Assembly: GCA_015064735.1 (NCBI GenBank)
Contig: SVRP01000006.1
Coordinates: 1 to 38,036, forward strand
Direction of reading: 5' to 3'
Length of the DNA: 38,036 nt
Source of the DNA: Oscillospiraceae bacterium
Lineage (GTDB): Bacteria; Bacillota; Clostridia; Oscillospirales; CAG-272
Shown here: in pieces, positions 31,318 through 38,036 of the stretch
How positions within the stretch are numbered: the first letter of the stretch is position 1
How the letters are laid out: every line of letters starts with the position of its first letter
Notes under the pieces: model-generated
What the model was told of the DNA's origin: nothing
What the model saw: only the letters and a program-made list of their open reading frames with translations
The model's database searches: none
Program-made: the position numbers and the translations under genes

Positions 31318-31398
31318 CGCGAAACATAAGCGACAATGTTTTGGATTTGGCACGTTGCCGAGGATGCACAGCATTTTTGTATAACATATTTCCGCGTC

Positions 31399-31433
31399 CC
31401 CCCACGGAAAATTCCGTGGGGGTGCTTTTTTTG
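31399..31433 (+). terminator. Orphan strong intrinsic terminator
   Basis: 11-bp GC-rich perfect arms CCCCCACGGAA (31399-31409) and its complement (31412-31422), followed by TGCTTTTTTTG. No gene on the plus strand lies within 1 kb upstream, so it ends either an unannotated RNA, a lost gene or read-through from azlCD. Confidence 0.8.
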
Positions 31434-31484
31434 CAAAAACTAACCCTCAAAAATTCTGCAATCTCAAAACAACTTCACATATAA

Positions 31485-31757
31485 GACTACTCATCCGTCA
31501 GCCATTCGGCTGCCACCTTCCCTGACAAGGGAAGGCTTTTTGTAAGTTAGACATCAAAAAATTTTTATCCAAAGTAAACTGTAAAATGATAAATGGTAAA
31601 CCAATACCCATCGTTACGCAAACCAACTTAGCCTTCCCTTGTCAGGGAAGGTGGCAAAACCTTTAGGTTTTGACGGATGAGTAGTCTTGTACACAAACTA
31701 ACTTAGCCTTCCTCCCGGAGAAAGGCTAAGGTTAGTTTTGCGTAATAATGGGTATTG
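31485..31757. repeat. Nested inverted-repeat elements of the spo0A-linked family
   Basis: 31485-31536 and 31631-31686 are inverted copies of one 52-56-bp hairpin unit (GACTACTCATCCGTCAGCC... CCTTCCCTGACAAGGGAAGGC). A second inverted repeat, 31602-31634 against 31724-31757 (CAATACCCAT...ACGCAAA...TTAGCC), encloses the second copy. The unit core CTCATCCGTCAGCC...GGCTGCCACCTT is shared with the 132-bp elements behind spo0A. No protein is encoded; this is a mosaic of miniature elements. Confidence 0.85.
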
Positions 31758-31787
31758 AGTTATCTTTCTCTATTTTCCCAAAAATCA

Positions 31788-31816
31788 TTGACATTTTTTT
31801 CTTCTTATGTTATAAT
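31788..31816 (+). promoter_or_regulatory. Consensus promoter of the lysyl-tRNA synthetase gene
   Basis: TTGACA (31788-31793), 17-nt spacer, TATAAT (31811-31816). The leader is about 35 nt, too short for a T-box. Confidence 0.88.
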
Positions 31817-31859
31817 AATATGCTATGTTTAATTTCAATTGTTTTAAGGAGTAACTAAA

Positions 31860-33908
31860 ATGCATTGGTCAGAAGAAATTGCAGAAAAGATCATCGCGAG
31901 AAATCCCGACAAGGAGGAGTACGTATGTGCCGCAGGTGTCAGCCCCTCGGGCTCTGTTCACATCGGTAACTTCCGAGATTTTGCCACGCCTCTGTTCGTG
32001 GTAAAGGCTCTCCAGAAAAAGGGTAAAAAAGCGAGACTTCTCGTTTCGTGGGACGAATTCGACCGTTGCCGCAAGATTCCCGCCAACGTTCAGGCTGTGG
32101 TCGGAAGCGACTACGACAAATATATCGGCTGTCCTTACGTTGACATTCCCGACCCTTGGGGCTGCCACAAAAACTACGCGGAGCACTTCGAAGCTGAATT
32201 TCTCAAGGGAATTGAGCCCTTTGGCATGGAGCTTGATTGCCGTTATCAGGCAGAAATGTACCGCTCGGGCAAGTATACAAAGGACATTATCGAGGCTATC
32301 CGAAAGAGAGGCGAGATCTTCGAGATTCTCGACTCATTCAAAACAAAGGACACCTCAAAGAGCGAGGAAGAACTCAAGGCTGAGCATGATGCCGAAAAGG
32401 CTGCATACTCTCCCGTAAGCATCTTCTGCCCCGAATGTAAGACCGACTTCACAAAGATAACCGCCTTCTCCGAGGACGGAACCGAGGCTGACTACACATG
32501 CCGCTGCGGACACTCGGGACACTTCAATTTCCTTGAGAACTTTAACTGCAAGCTCGGTTGGAAGGTCGACTGGGCTATGCGTTGGAGATACGAAAACGTT
32601 GACTTTGAGCCCGGCGGAAAGGATCATGCAGCTCCCACAGGCTCTTACAGCAACTCCAAGATTATTTCCAAGAGAATATTCAACTTCGAGGCTCCCATTT
32701 TCCAGGGCTATGAATTTATAGGTATCAAGGGTATGACCGGCAAGATGTCCAGCTCCTCGGGTCTCAACCTTACTCCCGAAACGCTTCTCAAGCTCTATCA
32801 GCCCGAGGTTCTTCTCTGGCTCTACTCCAAGACCGAGCCTACCAAGGCGTTCGACATCTGCTTCGACGACGGTATTCTCCGTCAGTACTTTGAGTTTGAC
32901 AAGATGCTCACCGACTACCGAGAGGGCAAGGCTACCGACGCGGTCAAGGGCATTATGTATAACTGCGAAATAAAGGGTCGTGAAATATCCACCGTACCCA
33001 TGGGTCTTATCGTTCAGCTTGGTTCTATCGTTAACTTTAACGTACCCATGCTTGAAACTGTGTTTGAGAAGATCGGCACTCCCTATAAGGAAGCGGATTT
33101 TGCCGACCGTCTCGCAAGAGCTGAATTCTGGCTTGAGCAGTGCGCTCCCGATCAGGTAAATAAGCTCCGCAAGACCAGAAACTTTGAGGTATACGACACT
33201 CTCGACGAAAATGAGAAAAAGGCAATCGAAATGCTCCACGAATATATCGCAAATGGCGGTTACAGCCTTGACGATCTTAACGCAGAGCTTTATGCGATCC
33301 CCAAGAAGATATACGGCACAGACATGACCGACAAGGAGCTTAAGGGTATTCAGGGAACATTCTTCCGCAACGTATACAAGCTTCTTATAGACAAGGAAAA
33401 GGGTCCCCGTCTCTATCTCTTCCTTTACGCTATCGACTCCGCGGACTACGTAGGACTTCTCGATTTCTCCTATCCTCAGACCGAGGAGGAAAAGGCGGCT
33501 GACGCTCCATGCGAGGAGTGCGCTCCCGTTGAAGAAAAGGAAGAAGTTATTCGTGAAGCCGACCCTGTTGAACCCGTTAAGGAGCAGATCACCATTGACG
33601 ACTTTTCAAGAATTGACCTCCGCGTATGCGAAATACTCAAGGCAGAGGGAGTAAGAAAATCTCACTCCTGCTTGAAGCTCACACTTAACGACGGCATCGG
33701 AGAGCGTGTTATCATGTCCTCTATCAAGGAGGAATACAAGCCCGAGGAGCTTATCGGCAAAAAGATAATCGTTATCGCCAACCTCAAGCCCGGAAGAATC
33801 TGCAACGTAAATTCCGAGGGTATGCTTCTTGCGGCAACCAACAACGCTTGCGGCTGTAAGATAGTTTTCATCGATCCTTCGGTTCCCGCAGGAACTCAGA
33901 TAAAGTAA
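31860..33908 (+). CDS. lysS: Class I lysyl-tRNA synthetase with C-terminal tRNA-binding (EMAPII-like) domain
   Basis: 682 residues, AAGGAG at 31846-31851. Class I signatures: HIGN (34-37) and KMSSS (295-299) in a Rossmann catalytic domain; zinc-type Cys pairs CPEC (190-193) and CRC (214-216). This is the archaeal-type LysRS (LysRS-I), unrelated to the usual bacterial class II LysS. An acidic linker rich in Glu/Ala/Pro (about 545-572) leads to a C-terminal OB-fold domain (about 573-682): DFSRIDLRVCEIL, SHSCLKL, IVIANLKPGRI and GMLLAATN, as in the C-terminus of MetRS and Trbp111. It charges tRNA-Lys; the extra domain should raise tRNA affinity. Single gene with promoter and terminator. The fusion makes it longer than the usual 500-530-residue LysRS-I. 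Confidence 0.93.
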   Translation: MHWSEEIAEKIIARNPDKEEYVCAAGVSPSGSVHIGNFRDFATPLFVVKALQKKGKKARLLVSWDEFDRCRKIPANVQAVVGSDYDKYIGCPYVDIPDPWGCHKNYAEHFEAEFLKGIEPFGMELDCRYQAEMYRSGKYTKDIIEAIRKRGEIFEILDSFKTKDTSKSEEELKAEHDAEKAAYSPVSIFCPECKTDFTKITAFSEDGTEADYTCRCGHSGHFNFLENFNCKLGWKVDWAMRWRYENVDFEPGGKDHAAPTGSYSNSKIISKRIFNFEAPIFQGYEFIGIKGMTGKMSSSSGLNLTPETLLKLYQPEVLLWLYSKTEPTKAFDICFDDGILRQYFEFDKMLTDYREGKATDAVKGIMYNCEIKGREISTVPMGLIVQLGSIVNFNVPMLETVFEKIGTPYKEADFADRLARAEFWLEQCAPDQVNKLRKTRNFEVYDTLDENEKKAIEMLHEYIANGGYSLDDLNAELYAIPKKIYGTDMTDKELKGIQGTFFRNVYKLLIDKEKGPRLYLFLYAIDSADYVGLLDFSYPQTEEEKAADAPCEECAPVEEKEEVIREADPVEPVKEQITIDDFSRIDLRVCEILKAEGVRKSHSCLKLTLNDGIGERVIMSSIKEEYKPEELIGKKIIVIANLKPGRICNVNSEGMLLAATNNACGCKIVFIDPSVPAGTQIK

Positions 33909-33914
33909 AAATGC

Positions 33915-33950
33915 AAAAGCTCTTGAAATTTTTTCAAGAGCTTTTTTAAT
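33915..33950 (+). terminator. Intrinsic terminator of the lysyl-tRNA synthetase gene
   Basis: Arms AAAAGCTCTTGAAA (33915-33928) and its complement (33932-33945), followed by a T run. Confidence 0.9.
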
Positions 33951-33967
33951 ATATTACGGAAAAATTA

Positions 33968-33996
33968 TTGACATTTCTTGCAATAAATCGTATAAT
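33968..33996 (+). promoter_or_regulatory. Consensus promoter of the AraC-family gene at 34031
   Basis: TTGACA (33968-33973), 17-nt spacer, TATAAT (33991-33996). Confidence 0.85.
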
Positions 33997-34030
33997 AATC
34001 GCAAGAATTTGATTTGCAACGGAGAAACAT

Positions 34031-34870
34031 ATGCCAACGTACAGTTCCCTTCACCAGCCTCAAAACACCTTCAGAAACGTAATGACTCTGTGTACCTACA
34101 CGGATTTCAGCACTCCGATACACTTTCACAGAAATCTCGAGCTTATATACGTTGACGAAGGAAGCGCAACGGTAACCGTAGCCAATGAAAATCACATCTT
34201 AAACAAGGGACAGTGTATTCTTGTATTCCCCTACCGCTTGCACAGTCTCAATATTCCAAAGGACGCAAACGTCTGGGTAATAACCTTTTTGCAGGACTAC
34301 GTTAAAGCATTCTATAAGCCCATGGCAAGAAAACGTGCCGTTAACCCCGTTTTCGATCTTTCCGATGCAACCAGAAACTTTATAGAGCAAAAGCTTATAA
34401 TACCCCTTAAGGGAAATTCCTTTTTCTCTGCCATTTCGGGCATCATGGAGCTTACTTTGAAGAGCTGTCTTTATGCCGTATGCTCGGAATTCTGCGAAAA
34501 GGTAACCGTTGTCAACGAAAGCCGTGAGGCAGATACTATTGCCGTAAATATTCTCCAATACATATCCGAAAAATTCAAGGAGGATATTTCTCTGCAGACC
34601 GCCGCCGACGCCCTTGGATACAATTATCAGTACATTTCAAGAACCTTTAACAGTATGGTTGGCTATAACTTTAAGACCGTACTTAACCAGTACCGCTTTG
34701 AATACGCACTTCAGCTCCTGCGTGAGAGCGACAAGTCCATAACCGAGGTTGCCTTTGAAAGCGGATTTCAGTCTCTGCGCACGTTTAACAGGGTAAGCTA
34801 CGAAATGTTCAATACCTCGCCGAGAAGGTGTCGATCTTCTATGGGAGAACGAAACAAAAGATCTCAATAA
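34031..34870 (+). CDS. AraC-family transcriptional regulator
   Basis: 279 residues, CGGAG about 10 bp before the start. N-terminal cupin-like domain with TPIHFHRNLELIYVDEGSATVTV and QCILVFPYRLHSL (about 25-75), then a helical linker. The C-terminal double HTH has ISLQTAADALGYNYQYISRTFNSMVGYNFKTVLN and ITEVAFESGFQSLRTFNRVSYEMFNTSPRR. The His residues near 31-33 fit a sugar-binding cupin. No adjacent transport or catabolic gene points to a target; the nearest downstream gene is the tiny hydrophobic ORF at 35003. Confidence 0.9.
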   Translation: MPTYSSLHQPQNTFRNVMTLCTYTDFSTPIHFHRNLELIYVDEGSATVTVANENHILNKGQCILVFPYRLHSLNIPKDANVWVITFLQDYVKAFYKPMARKRAVNPVFDLSDATRNFIEQKLIIPLKGNSFFSAISGIMELTLKSCLYAVCSEFCEKVTVVNESREADTIAVNILQYISEKFKEDISLQTAADALGYNYQYISRTFNSMVGYNFKTVLNQYRFEYALQLLRESDKSITEVAFESGFQSLRTFNRVSYEMFNTSPRRCRSSMGERNKRSQ

Positions 34871-34925
34871 TTGACACTGTGCGGTACTGAGTGATACTGT
34901 CTTTGTTAATTCAAAATGATATAAT

Positions 34926-34974
34926 ACCGTCAGCTTTTGGGCTAACCTGAAGCTATCTTCCCTTTACCGACGGT
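34926..34974 (+). promoter_or_regulatory. Hairpin in the leader of the 28-residue peptide gene
   Basis: Outer arms ACCGTC (34926-34931) and GACGGT (34969-34974), inner arms AGCTT (34932-34936) and AAGCT (34950-34954). It follows a TGATATAAT extended -10-like box (34917-34925) and precedes an AAGGGAGG site. The sequence also recalls a decayed member of the CGTCAGC...CTTCCC repeat family. Confidence 0.4.
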
Positions 34975-35002
34975 TACTTTCCCTTTAAGGGAGGTGGTCA
35001 TT

Positions 35003-35089
35003 TTGTATATTACTTTGGAACAGCTCATTCTTTTGGCGACCCTTATCGTAGCAATTCTGTCTTTTTTCGAGGATCACACCAATAATTAG
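35003..35089 (+). CDS. 28-residue single-helix hydrophobic peptide (holin-like/type I toxin-like)
   Basis: TTG start at 35003 with a strong AAGGGAGG site at 34987-34994 (eight-base spacing); stop TAG at 35087-35089. The peptide begins MYITLEQLILLATL and continues with a hydrophobic stretch to SFF, ending in a polar tail EDHTNN. Length, the TLEQL start and the single membrane helix recall the small holin-like toxins of Gram-positive type I toxin-antitoxin modules. A GC-rich terminator follows. An antisense RNA promoter was looked for and not found with confidence, so the toxin idea is inference. It is too short for ordinary gene calling. Confidence 0.5.
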   Translation: MYITLEQLILLATLIVAILSFFEDHTNN

Positions 35090-35127
35090 TTCTTTGTACA
35101 AATACTGTAACGGGAAATAATCAAATA

Positions 35128-35168
35128 GGGGGCAATCTCTTGCTATGCTTGAGATTGCCCCCTGCTTT
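35128..35168. terminator. Bidirectional intrinsic terminator
   Basis: 12-bp perfect arms GGGGGCAATCTC (35128-35139) and its complement (35151-35162), followed by TGCTTTTG. It separates the small peptide gene from the convergent ygiQ-like gene. Confidence 0.8.
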
Positions 35169-35175
35169 TGTGGGA

Positions 35176-37101
35176 TCATTTTTTTCTTTGATGCTTTTTC
35201 TGTATATTTTTCGGGCTGCTCTTTCCCTTTGAGCTTCGGCTTTGATTTCTGCTCTGAGCCGATTTTTCGGGGGCTTTTTTCTTCTGTCCCTTATACGTAT
35301 TCTCTTTTTCCGGACGAACAAGACATTCCTTGCCATAGCCTATAAGGTCTTCTCTGCCGAGCTTCACAAGAGCCTCGCGTACAAGAGGCGCGTTTTCGGG
35401 TCGGTTAAACTGAAGAAGAGCCCTTTGAAGCTGCTTTTCATGATAATCGGTAGCAACGTACACAGGCTTCATATCAAGGGGATTTATTCCCGTATAAAAC
35501 ATAACGGTTGACGCGGTACCGGGTGTAGGATAATAGTCCTGAACCTGCTCCGGAGCGTAATTATCGCGTTTTAAACACAAGGCAAGCTCCAATGCGTCTT
35601 TGAGGGTCGATCCGGGATGGCTGGACATAAGGTACGGAACAAGATACTGCTCCTTCCCCACCTCCCGTGTAAGCTCAAAGTATCTTCTTCTGAACTCCTC
35701 GTAAACACCGAAATCAGGCTTGCCCATGCATCTGAGAACGGCAGACGAGCAATGCTCGGGTGCAACCTTCAGCTGACCGCTTACGTTATCTCTTACGAGC
35801 TTTTCGAAAAAGCTTTGATTTTTATCGCAAAGAAGATAGTCAAACCGTATGCCCGATCTTATAAACACCTTCTTTATCTTCGGTAATTTTTCAATTTCCT
35901 CAATAAGGCGCAGATATTCGCTGTGATCGGCCTTGAGATTTTTGCACGGTGTGGGAGCCAAGCACTTTCTTGATGAACAAACTCCGTCTTTAAGCTGTTT
36001 GTCGCAGGCGGGATATCTGAAATTTGCAGTGGGTCCGCCCACGTCGTGAATATATCCCTTGAAATCCTCAAGCTCGGTGATCTTCCTTGCTTCGGCAACC
36101 ACGCTTTCTATACTTCTTGAGCGCACGGTTCTTCCCTGATGAAAGGCAAGCGCACAGAAATTACAAGCTCCGAAGCAGCCTCGGTTATGGGTGATCGAAA
36201 ATCTCACCTCCGCAATAGCGGGTACCCCACCTTCCTTTTCATAGCTCGGGTGATAGGTTCTCATATACGGAAGCGCGTACACTCTGTCAAGCTCCTCGCG
36301 CTCAAGAGGCGGCATGGGGGGATTCTGTACCAACAGCTTTCCGTCGTAATTCTCCACTATTGCCTGTCCGTTTATCGAGTCCTGATTTTTATACTGCACG
36401 CCGAATGCCTCGGCATATTTTTTCTTGTTTGTCTTAAGCTCATTATAATCGAAGGTCGCTGCAACCTCATAGTGTATCTTTTCGTCAGGTCGGCACATGT
36501 AAACCGTTCCGCGGACGTCTCTTATTTTCTTTACGGGCACACCCTTGTCAAGAAGAGCGGCTATACGCAGAAGTATATTTTCTCCCATGCCGTAGGTAAG
36601 AATATCGGCTCTTGAATCTACAAGTATAGACCGTCTTACACTGTCAGACCAGTAATCGTAGTGAGCAAATCTGCGCAAGGATGCTTCAAGTCCGCCAATA
36701 ATTATCGGAACGTCCCCGTAAGCCTCGCGTATGCGGTTACAGTAAACAATAGTCGCTCTGTCGGGACGCTTGCCCATTTTTCCGCCTGCGGAATAGTAAT
36801 CGTAGCTTCTTTTCTTCTTTGCAGCCGTGTAGTGCGCCACCATGGAATCTATATTACCGGCTGTAACCAGAAATCCAAGTCGCGGTCTTCCGAATTCACG
36901 GAAGGCATCGCAGCTCTTGTAATCGGGTTGCGCAAGAATTGCCACTCTGTATCCCGCATTTTCCAGAACACGCGATATTATTGCCACTCCGAAGCTTGGA
37001 TGGTCAACGTATGCGTCGCCGGTAACGTAAACGAAATCGGGACGGTCCCAGCCGAGAGCGTCCATATCCGCTTTTTGTATAGGTAAAAATCCTTTATTCA
37101 T
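35176..37101 (-). CDS. ygiQ: YgiQ-family radical SAM protein
   Basis: 641 residues, in the family range. The N-terminal domain (about 1-290) has the YgiQ pattern: DFVYVTGDAYVDHPSFG, FLVTAGNIDSMV and IIGGLEASLRRFAHYDYW. The radical SAM cluster motif is CFGACNFC (Cys309, Cys313, Cys316). The C-terminal 35 residues are a very basic Lys/Arg/Ser tail. Family members bind a 4Fe-4S cluster and SAM, but the reaction is unknown. A weak GAGG site lies 12-15 bp upstream. It starts 22 bp downstream of the AraC-family gene on the same strand and is probably expressed from that gene's promoter. Confidence 0.93.
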   Translation of the reverse strand: MNKGFLPIQKADMDALGWDRPDFVYVTGDAYVDHPSFGVAIISRVLENAGYRVAILAQPDYKSCDAFREFGRPRLGFLVTAGNIDSMVAHYTAAKKKRSYDYYSAGGKMGKRPDRATIVYCNRIREAYGDVPIIIGGLEASLRRFAHYDYWSDSVRRSILVDSRADILTYGMGENILLRIAALLDKGVPVKKIRDVRGTVYMCRPDEKIHYEVAATFDYNELKTNKKKYAEAFGVQYKNQDSINGQAIVENYDGKLLVQNPPMPPLEREELDRVYALPYMRTYHPSYEKEGGVPAIAEVRFSITHNRGCFGACNFCALAFHQGRTVRSRSIESVVAEARKITELEDFKGYIHDVGGPTANFRYPACDKQLKDGVCSSRKCLAPTPCKNLKADHSEYLRLIEEIEKLPKIKKVFIRSGIRFDYLLCDKNQSFFEKLVRDNVSGQLKVAPEHCSSAVLRCMGKPDFGVYEEFRRRYFELTREVGKEQYLVPYLMSSHPGSTLKDALELALCLKRDNYAPEQVQDYYPTPGTASTVMFYTGINPLDMKPVYVATDYHEKQLQRALLQFNRPENAPLVREALVKLGREDLIGYGKECLVRPEKENTYKGQKKKAPEKSAQSRNQSRSSKGKSSPKNIQKKHQRKK

Positions 37102-37123
37102 ATATTTATCAATCCTCGAAAGA

Positions 37124-37912
37124 TCAGCCTACGAGACGTCCTTTTTCGGCAAACTCGGAGGGAGTAAGCCCCGTAATGCTCTTGAACACCTTACAGAAAT
37201 AAGAGGAATTTGCGAAGCCCACTGCCACGGCAATATCCTCAACAGACCCGTCAGACTTAAGAAGAAGCTCCTTTGCCTTGTCAACTCTGTACTGCTGAAT
37301 ATATCTCGTGGGCGCAACACCGAATACGGATATAAAAATACTGCGGTAGTAGGTCTCTCCCATTCCCGACATTTCAGCAAGCATGGGGGTATAAAGATCC
37401 TGACGGCTGTAATACCTTTCAATATATTTTACAGAACGGTGTATCATGCTGTACTTTCCCGCAAGAGAGCTTGAAAATGACTGAACAGAAGATATTTGCG
37501 TAAACAGTCCGTAAAGCTCGGACAGACATTTTGAACGGTATGCGGGTCCGCGGAGAGTCCAATAATGTAAAAGCTCCTTTACAGTATCGGTAACATCCTC
37601 GTCTCCCTCGGTACAAAAGCTGCAAAGACCTGCCGACGTATAATCCTCTGCGGTATCAAATTCGATAACGGTACAGTCCCCCGCCTTTCCTATGTAAAGC
37701 GAATAAGCACAACCCTTGGGAATGAACACCATGTTCTCGCTGTCAGCTACATGCTTTGATGCTCCTGAGGTGTAAATACTCTCTCCCTTGGATTTTACAA
37801 CAAGCAGACAGTGCTCCGCTACCGCATCTGCCTCGCTATCCTCTGCAAGGTGCGCGGCATATATATTGCATATGTTTGAAACTGTAATGCTGGATATGTC
37901 AAATTTTTTCAT
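37124..37912 (-). CDS. AraC-family transcriptional regulator, operon with ygiQ
   Basis: 262 residues with an AAAGGACGG site just upstream. The N-terminal half is a divergent cupin-like domain (EHCLLVVKSKGESIYTSG, MVFIPKGCAYSL). The C-terminal about 100 residues show the two HTH motifs: LYTPMLAEMSGMGETYYRSIFISVFGVAPTRYI and VEDIAVAVGFANSSYFCKVFKSITGLTPSEF. It precedes ygiQ by 22 bp and is driven by the consensus promoter at 37979-38007. Its target and ligand are unknown. Confidence 0.9.
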   Translation of the reverse strand: MKKFDISSITVSNICNIYAAHLAEDSEADAVAEHCLLVVKSKGESIYTSGASKHVADSENMVFIPKGCAYSLYIGKAGDCTVIEFDTAEDYTSAGLCSFCTEGDEDVTDTVKELLHYWTLRGPAYRSKCLSELYGLFTQISSVQSFSSSLAGKYSMIHRSVKYIERYYSRQDLYTPMLAEMSGMGETYYRSIFISVFGVAPTRYIQQYRVDKAKELLLKSDGSVEDIAVAVGFANSSYFCKVFKSITGLTPSEFAEKGRLVG

Positions 37913-37978
37913 GTTTTCCGTCCTTTTTCCAAAGTATGTAAAATTTCATCACCGTATTTTTTGATAATTACATTTATA

Positions 37979-38007
37979 ATTATACCACACAATATTTATT
38001 TTGTCAA
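37979..38007 (-). promoter_or_regulatory. Consensus promoter of the AraC-ygiQ operon
   Basis: Minus strand TTGACA (38002-38007), 17-nt spacer, TATAAT (37979-37984) with extended TGG. Confidence 0.85.
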
Positions 38008-38036
38008 TATTTGTCGAGACATTTTTGTGATGAATT

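Noticed and set aside
31175-31450. 91-codon minus-strand frame in the gene-free region
   Set aside because: It runs through the terminal repeat of the mobile-type element and the orphan terminator, and has no start signal or protein-like composition.
34871-34899. TTGACA near the end of the AraC gene as promoter for the small peptide
   Set aside because: The paired -10 (TACTGT with an 18-nt spacer) is poor; the extended -10-like box at 34917-34925 is a better but still uncertain candidate.

Overview
The window looks like chromosome of an anaerobic, spore-forming gut-type member of the class Clostridia (Bacillota), probably from an uncultured Oscillospirales/Christensenellales-like lineage. 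Evidence: a canonical spo0A; AGGAGG-type ribosome binding sites; many near-consensus sigma-A promoters with 17-nt spacers; lipobox lipoproteins; meso-diaminopimelate dehydrogenase; a CsaB-type pyruvyl transferase; and a class I lysyl-tRNA synthetase. The family-level placement is inference. No rRNA, tRNA, CRISPR array, complete insertion sequence or prophage was seen.

Layout. 1-8 kb: the end of an SGNH hydrolase; a large lipoprotein fusing coiled coil, BspA-type LRR and solute-binding domains; a MATE exporter in an operon with a nitrilase-GDPD fusion; and, divergently, an endonuclease/exonuclease/phosphatase-fold enzyme and a second SGNH hydrolase. 8-12 kb: a DUF11 surface-type protein, a membrane-anchored D,D-carboxypeptidase with a cytoplasmic QRPPMQG repeat, and spo0A. 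The 3' end of spo0A is followed by a striking array: three 201-bp tandem units, each a 132-bp hairpin-rich element plus another copy of the last 22 spo0A codons. The last tail copy differs from the first at 15 nucleotides, all synonymous. 12-18 kb: a secreted ADP-ribosylglycohydrolase-family lipoprotein, then a duplicated cassette of small XRE regulator, divergent promoter and small membrane or lipoprotein gene. The duplication left a frameshifted fragment of the neighbouring phosphodiesterase gene.

18-30 kb: mostly housekeeping and metabolism: YfcE-like phosphodiesterase and proA; DAHP synthase; a lipoprotein; an F420-ligase-family protein; ddh; a GT4-CsaB fusion with an upstream lipoprotein; an AraC regulator followed by nagB; and azlC-azlD. 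30.4-31.8 kb holds no gene. It is packed with palindromic repeat elements, including two 0.32-kb copies offset by exactly 400 bp, nested inverted repeats of the same family as the spo0A-linked element, and an orphan intrinsic terminator. 31.8-38 kb: class I LysRS fused to a tRNA-binding domain, an AraC regulator, a very small hydrophobic peptide gene starting with TTG, and an AraC-ygiQ operon.

How the genes work together: several encode cell-envelope and sugar functions. ddh makes meso-DAP, the D,D-carboxypeptidase trims peptidoglycan, the GT4-CsaB fusion would build and pyruvylate a wall polymer, and nagB returns amino sugars to glycolysis. Secreted and hydrolytic proteins plus three AraC regulators fit a glycan-scavenging gut life style. 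The most unusual feature is the spo0A tail array. Functions are inferred from sequence motifs read by eye; no database search was run.
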